From Jingyaoa shaoxingensis (lineage in GTDB: Bacteria; Bacillota; Clostridia; Lachnospirales; Lachnospiraceae): a DNA stretch of 64,000 nucleotides. A program made the position numbers and the translations under genes. Below are positions 62,136-64,000 of the stretch, piece after piece. The notes under the pieces are model-generated. The model searched no databases. It worked only from the letters and a program-made list of their open reading frames with translations, and was not told the DNA's origin. Location: NCBI RefSeq assembly GCF_014385005.1, contig NZ_JACRSZ010000006.1:171734-235733 (forward strand). Reading direction: 5' to 3'. Every line of letters starts with the position of its first letter. Within the stretch, counting starts at the first letter, position 1.

Positions 62136-63008
62136 CTATTGTTTTCCTGCACTGATCAGGTAATCATTCAGCACAGCATCTCTTTGTTCCAATTTTTCTC
62201 TGAATTCTTCAGGATTGCGCCAGCACATTAAAATAAGAATATATTCCAGTACGCCTTCTACACCTATCATGGAATGAAAAAATCCACAATGTTCCGTTTC
62301 CACCAACAATACTTCTTTTGCATATCTGGTAAGTGGATTTGTCATACTGTCGGTAATCAATATAATTGGCACCCTGCGTTCTGCCAAAACAGTCGTTATT
62401 TTTTCATCAATCGTATAATATCTTGGAAAGCTTAAAAAAATGGCCACATCATTTTCATCCAATTCCAAAAGATAACGAATATCATCATGTCCTTCCGATA
62501 TAAGGGCACGAACATTATTGGTAATCAAACCTGCCAGTCTTGCGAACTGCACCGCCGGTCCTTTTCCTCCACGGAGCCCTATCACCACCTTCTTCCTTGC
62601 ATCCAGAATCATTACACTTATTTTTTTATACAATTCTTCCTGATTCTGCCGTATCGAATTTTCCAGATTACTGCTCATTAAGCGTATCATTTCTTCACTG
62701 GTAGATTCCGTCTCATTATATCGCTCAAACTGCATCACATAACGGTCATGGAGCGAATGTTTTCCAATTTTTTCATTATGTTCTTTTAATTCTTTTTCTA
62801 TAAATTCCTGTAATTGTGTATATCCTTCGAATCCTACCGTTCTGGCAAATCGTATAATCGTTGCATCACTGACATCTACTTCCTGTCCAAGATCTTTTGC
62901 CGTCATTCCTAAAACACGCTTCTGATTTTTTCCTATGTAATCGGCAATGCGAATCTGACTTTTGGTAAGTTCATACTGCGAAAAACGCTGTAATAATCTT
63001 TTGTTCAT
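62136..63008 (-). CDS. MurR/RpiR-family transcriptional regulator
   Basis: The ATG at 63008 follows TGGAGAAAA. The 290-residue regulator has an N-terminal helix-turn-helix of RpiR type (GMTAKDLGQEVDVSDATIIR and FARTVGFEGYTQLQEFI) and a C-terminal SIS domain that binds a phosphosugar or similar effector (from about residue 130, VVIGLRGGKGPAVQF). The usual SIS glycine/serine loop is modified here. It lies directly upstream of the TRAP operon in the same direction and is the likely local regulator. Confidence 0.92.
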   Translation of the reverse strand: MNKRLLQRFSQYELTKSQIRIADYIGKNQKRVLGMTAKDLGQEVDVSDATIIRFARTVGFEGYTQLQEFIEKELKEHNEKIGKHSLHDRYVMQFERYNETESTSEEMIRLMSSNLENSIRQNQEELYKKISVMILDARKKVVIGLRGGKGPAVQFARLAGLITNNVRALISEGHDDIRYLLELDENDVAIFLSFPRYYTIDEKITTVLAERRVPIILITDSMTNPLTRYAKEVLLVETEHCGFFHSMIGVEGVLEYILILMCWRNPEEFREKLEQRDAVLNDYLISAGKQ

Positions 63009-63054
63009 AGCTTTTCTCCATAATCCCAATTGCTTTCTCATGTAATTATAACAT

Positions 63055-63095
63055 ATAAAAGCACCACATCTCCATGATGCAGTGCTTTATTTTTG
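63055..63095. terminator. Weak hairpin upstream of the rpiR-type gene
   Basis: AAAGCAC (63058-63064) pairs with GTGCTTT (63082-63088), with an inner CATC/GATG stem. It is followed on the minus strand by TTTTATAT. It could end transcripts coming from the GGDEF gene. Confidence 0.4.
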
Positions 63096-63185
63096 TTTCT
63101 GTTCTAATATCTAATCTATTTTCGATCCATCCATTTCCACACTTTGTATCCGGAAGTCCAAGGCTGATAAAAGACACTTTCAATT

Positions 63186-63290
63186 TTATACCAGATCCCC
63201 CATTTCTGACAAAATTTCTCGGACTAATTCGGCATCACGAATGGAAACTAACTTTGATAAACAAATAGTCGGTTCATTCCCTCTTGCCAT
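63186..63290 (-). CDS. Possible small protein of 34 residues
   Basis: A short frame from an ATG at 63290 to a TAA at 63186 encodes MARGNEPTICLSKLVSIRDA, then 14 further residues ending GDLV. The composition looks protein-like (alternating charged and hydrophobic residues), but no good ribosome site precedes the ATG, and it lies in a 361-nt gap near a mobile element. It may be a remnant of a larger gene. Apart from this and the weak hairpin, the gap shows nothing clear. Confidence 0.3.
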   Translation of the reverse strand: MARGNEPTICLSKLVSIRDAELVREILSEMGDLV

Positions 63291-63369
63291 GGATTCTTTT
63301 TAATATTTTTTTCATTTTGTCCGTTTGATTGATTCACTGAGCCAGTTATTCATATGCCTGTTTGTTCTC

Positions 63370-63735
63370 TTACTCCATACTACTGCGTTTCTTTCTTTCG
63401 TTCTTATATTGATACATATCCCGGTCGGCTCTTTCTTTCACCTCAACAATATCCTCACCTGAAAATGAGGCTGATCCATAGGAAACTGTAGGTAAAAATG
63501 TGATCTTCCTTCGCTTCTCCTCCATACACCATAAAAATTCCTGTTTGCACATACCTTCCTTCTCACTGTTTTTCAGAAGTACGCAAAACTCATCTCCACC
63601 TATACGATAACAATAGCCATAGTTTGCATAAACTTTTTTGATACATTCTGCAATCTCAGCCAGGCAGACATCCCCTTGCACATGACCATAGCGATCGTTA
63701 ATCTGTTTGAAATTATCCACATCAAACACTACAAG
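63370..63735 (-). pseudogene. GGDEF-domain diguanylate cyclase gene, truncated by an IS66-family element
   Basis: The visible part starts at VVFDVDNFKQINDRYGH and carries the active-site motif YRIGGDEFCVLL, then a normal GGDEF C-terminus (KERADRDMYQYKNERKK). The first part of the domain, normally with D-x-L-T-G-L-x-N-R, is missing. Codons upstream of 63735 come from the insertion-sequence end, so the apparent protein start in the element is artificial. The intact gene would have made cyclic di-GMP; its remaining 5' part should lie beyond the window on the other side of the element. Confidence 0.82.
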
Positions 63736-64000
63736 GTAAGCGCAAAATAATTCGACGGATTGTGTTGCCCTAAAAATCAATCCATAATAATCATTAGAGA
63801 ATGCAAGCATTTCACTTCATTTTCTCTTGCCAGAAATGATAGATGCGAGCATTTTACTCTATTCAAGTTATGGAGGTGTGCTCATGAGAAGCAAAAGAAT
63901 ACCTGCTGAAGAACAATACCGTCTCATCATGGAATGCTGTCAAAGTGGATTGACAGATCATCAATGGTGTGTGGAACATGATATCAAGCCAGGAACTTTT
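63736..64000 (+). mobile_element. Left end of an IS66-family insertion sequence
   Basis: The element begins with GTAAGCGCAAAATAATTCG, the GTAAGC-type terminal repeat of the IS66 family, placed exactly where the GGDEF reading frame is lost. A tnpA-like gene starts 149 nt inside, a typical spacing. Two imperfect 17-bp direct repeats (63801-63817 and 63844-63860, ATGC[A/G]AGCATTT[C/T]ACT) lie between. The expected 8-bp target duplication would copy ACTACAAG (63728-63735). The right end is outside the window. Confidence 0.85.
63885..64000 (+). CDS. tnpA: IS66-family accessory protein TnpA (N-terminal part)
   Basis: The ATG at 63885 follows GGAGG, and the frame is open to the window edge. The visible 38 residues begin MRSKRIPAEEQYRLIMECC and continue with HQWCVEHDIKPGTF, the start of the IS66 OrfA/TnpA helix-turn-helix domain. 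TnpA is needed with TnpB and the TnpC transposase for IS66 transposition. The rest lies outside the window. Confidence 0.85.

Noticed and set aside
63370..63810. Intact 146-residue GGDEF protein starting at 63810
   Set aside because: The first about 25 codons lie in the insertion-sequence end and the conserved beginning of the GGDEF domain is missing, so it is a truncated gene.
1..64000. CRISPR array, tRNA or rRNA genes
   Set aside because: No regularly spaced direct repeats, no cloverleaf-like sequence with a TTCGA-type arm and no rRNA core sequence were noticed on reading; a dedicated scan (tRNAscan-SE, CRISPR finder) would settle this.

Overview
The window looks like a chromosomal segment of an anaerobic, low-to-moderate GC Firmicute, most probably a gut Lachnospiraceae close to Blautia. 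This rests on strong GGAGG ribosome sites, T-box and FMN riboswitches, the gdpP-rplI-dnaB order, many sugar ABC/TRAP operons and the style of the surface proteins; it is inference, because no rRNA or tRNA gene lies in the window. Most genes are on the minus strand.

Layout. 1-3788: a minus-strand sugar or polyol operon (epimerase, zinc dehydrogenase, cupin, SIS isomerase, ROK kinase running off the left edge), divergent from a LysR regulator. 4694-9680: housekeeping metG-tatD-rsmA with an alpha/beta hydrolase, metG being preceded by a methionine T-box leader. 9733-14287: riboflavin operon ribD-ribE-ribBA-ribH plus a HAD phosphatase, led by an FMN riboswitch. 14367-25227: an amino-acid/ureide catabolic island with a decayed hydantoinase, rpoN (sigma-54), RidA, D-aminoacylase, Na+ symporter, YgeY-type peptidase, diaminopropionate ammonia-lyase and a sigma-54 activator. 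A sigma-54 promoter and three activator-type palindromes are visible. 25408-26685: a ClC-type antiporter. 26805-35426: maltodextrin locus (binding protein, two permeases, LacI repressor, MalQ, an M19 dipeptidase, MalL) with promoter and operator. 35529-42973: a SipW/TasA-type secreted fibre cluster with a large SpaA-type surface protein. 43027-48695: DUF885 protein, GdpP, L9, DnaB. 48805-53160: two XRE regulators, DUF362 protein, AGE-family isomerase with an unknown partner. 53192-55955: AlkD-like protein and a hybrid histidine kinase. 56117-63008: TRAP transporter operon with phosphotriesterase-like, hydroxyacid dehydrogenase and aldolase genes, under an RpiR regulator. 63370-64000: a GGDEF gene cut by the left end of an IS66-family element.

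How the genes work together. DpaL makes 2-aminoacrylate, which RidA can hydrolyse. YgeY, D-aminoacylase and the former hydantoinase would feed amino acids or carbamoyl compounds, all apparently under sigma-54 control encoded in the same island. The riboflavin operon carries its own candidate for the often unassigned phosphatase step. The most unusual region is 35.5-43.0 kb: three SipW-type exported small proteins, their ER-type signal peptidase, an anchor-like protein with a degenerate TGD sorting signal, and a 1182-residue adhesin with isopeptide-type domains and a Cys/His repeat. This reads as a complete fibre-plus-tip export system.
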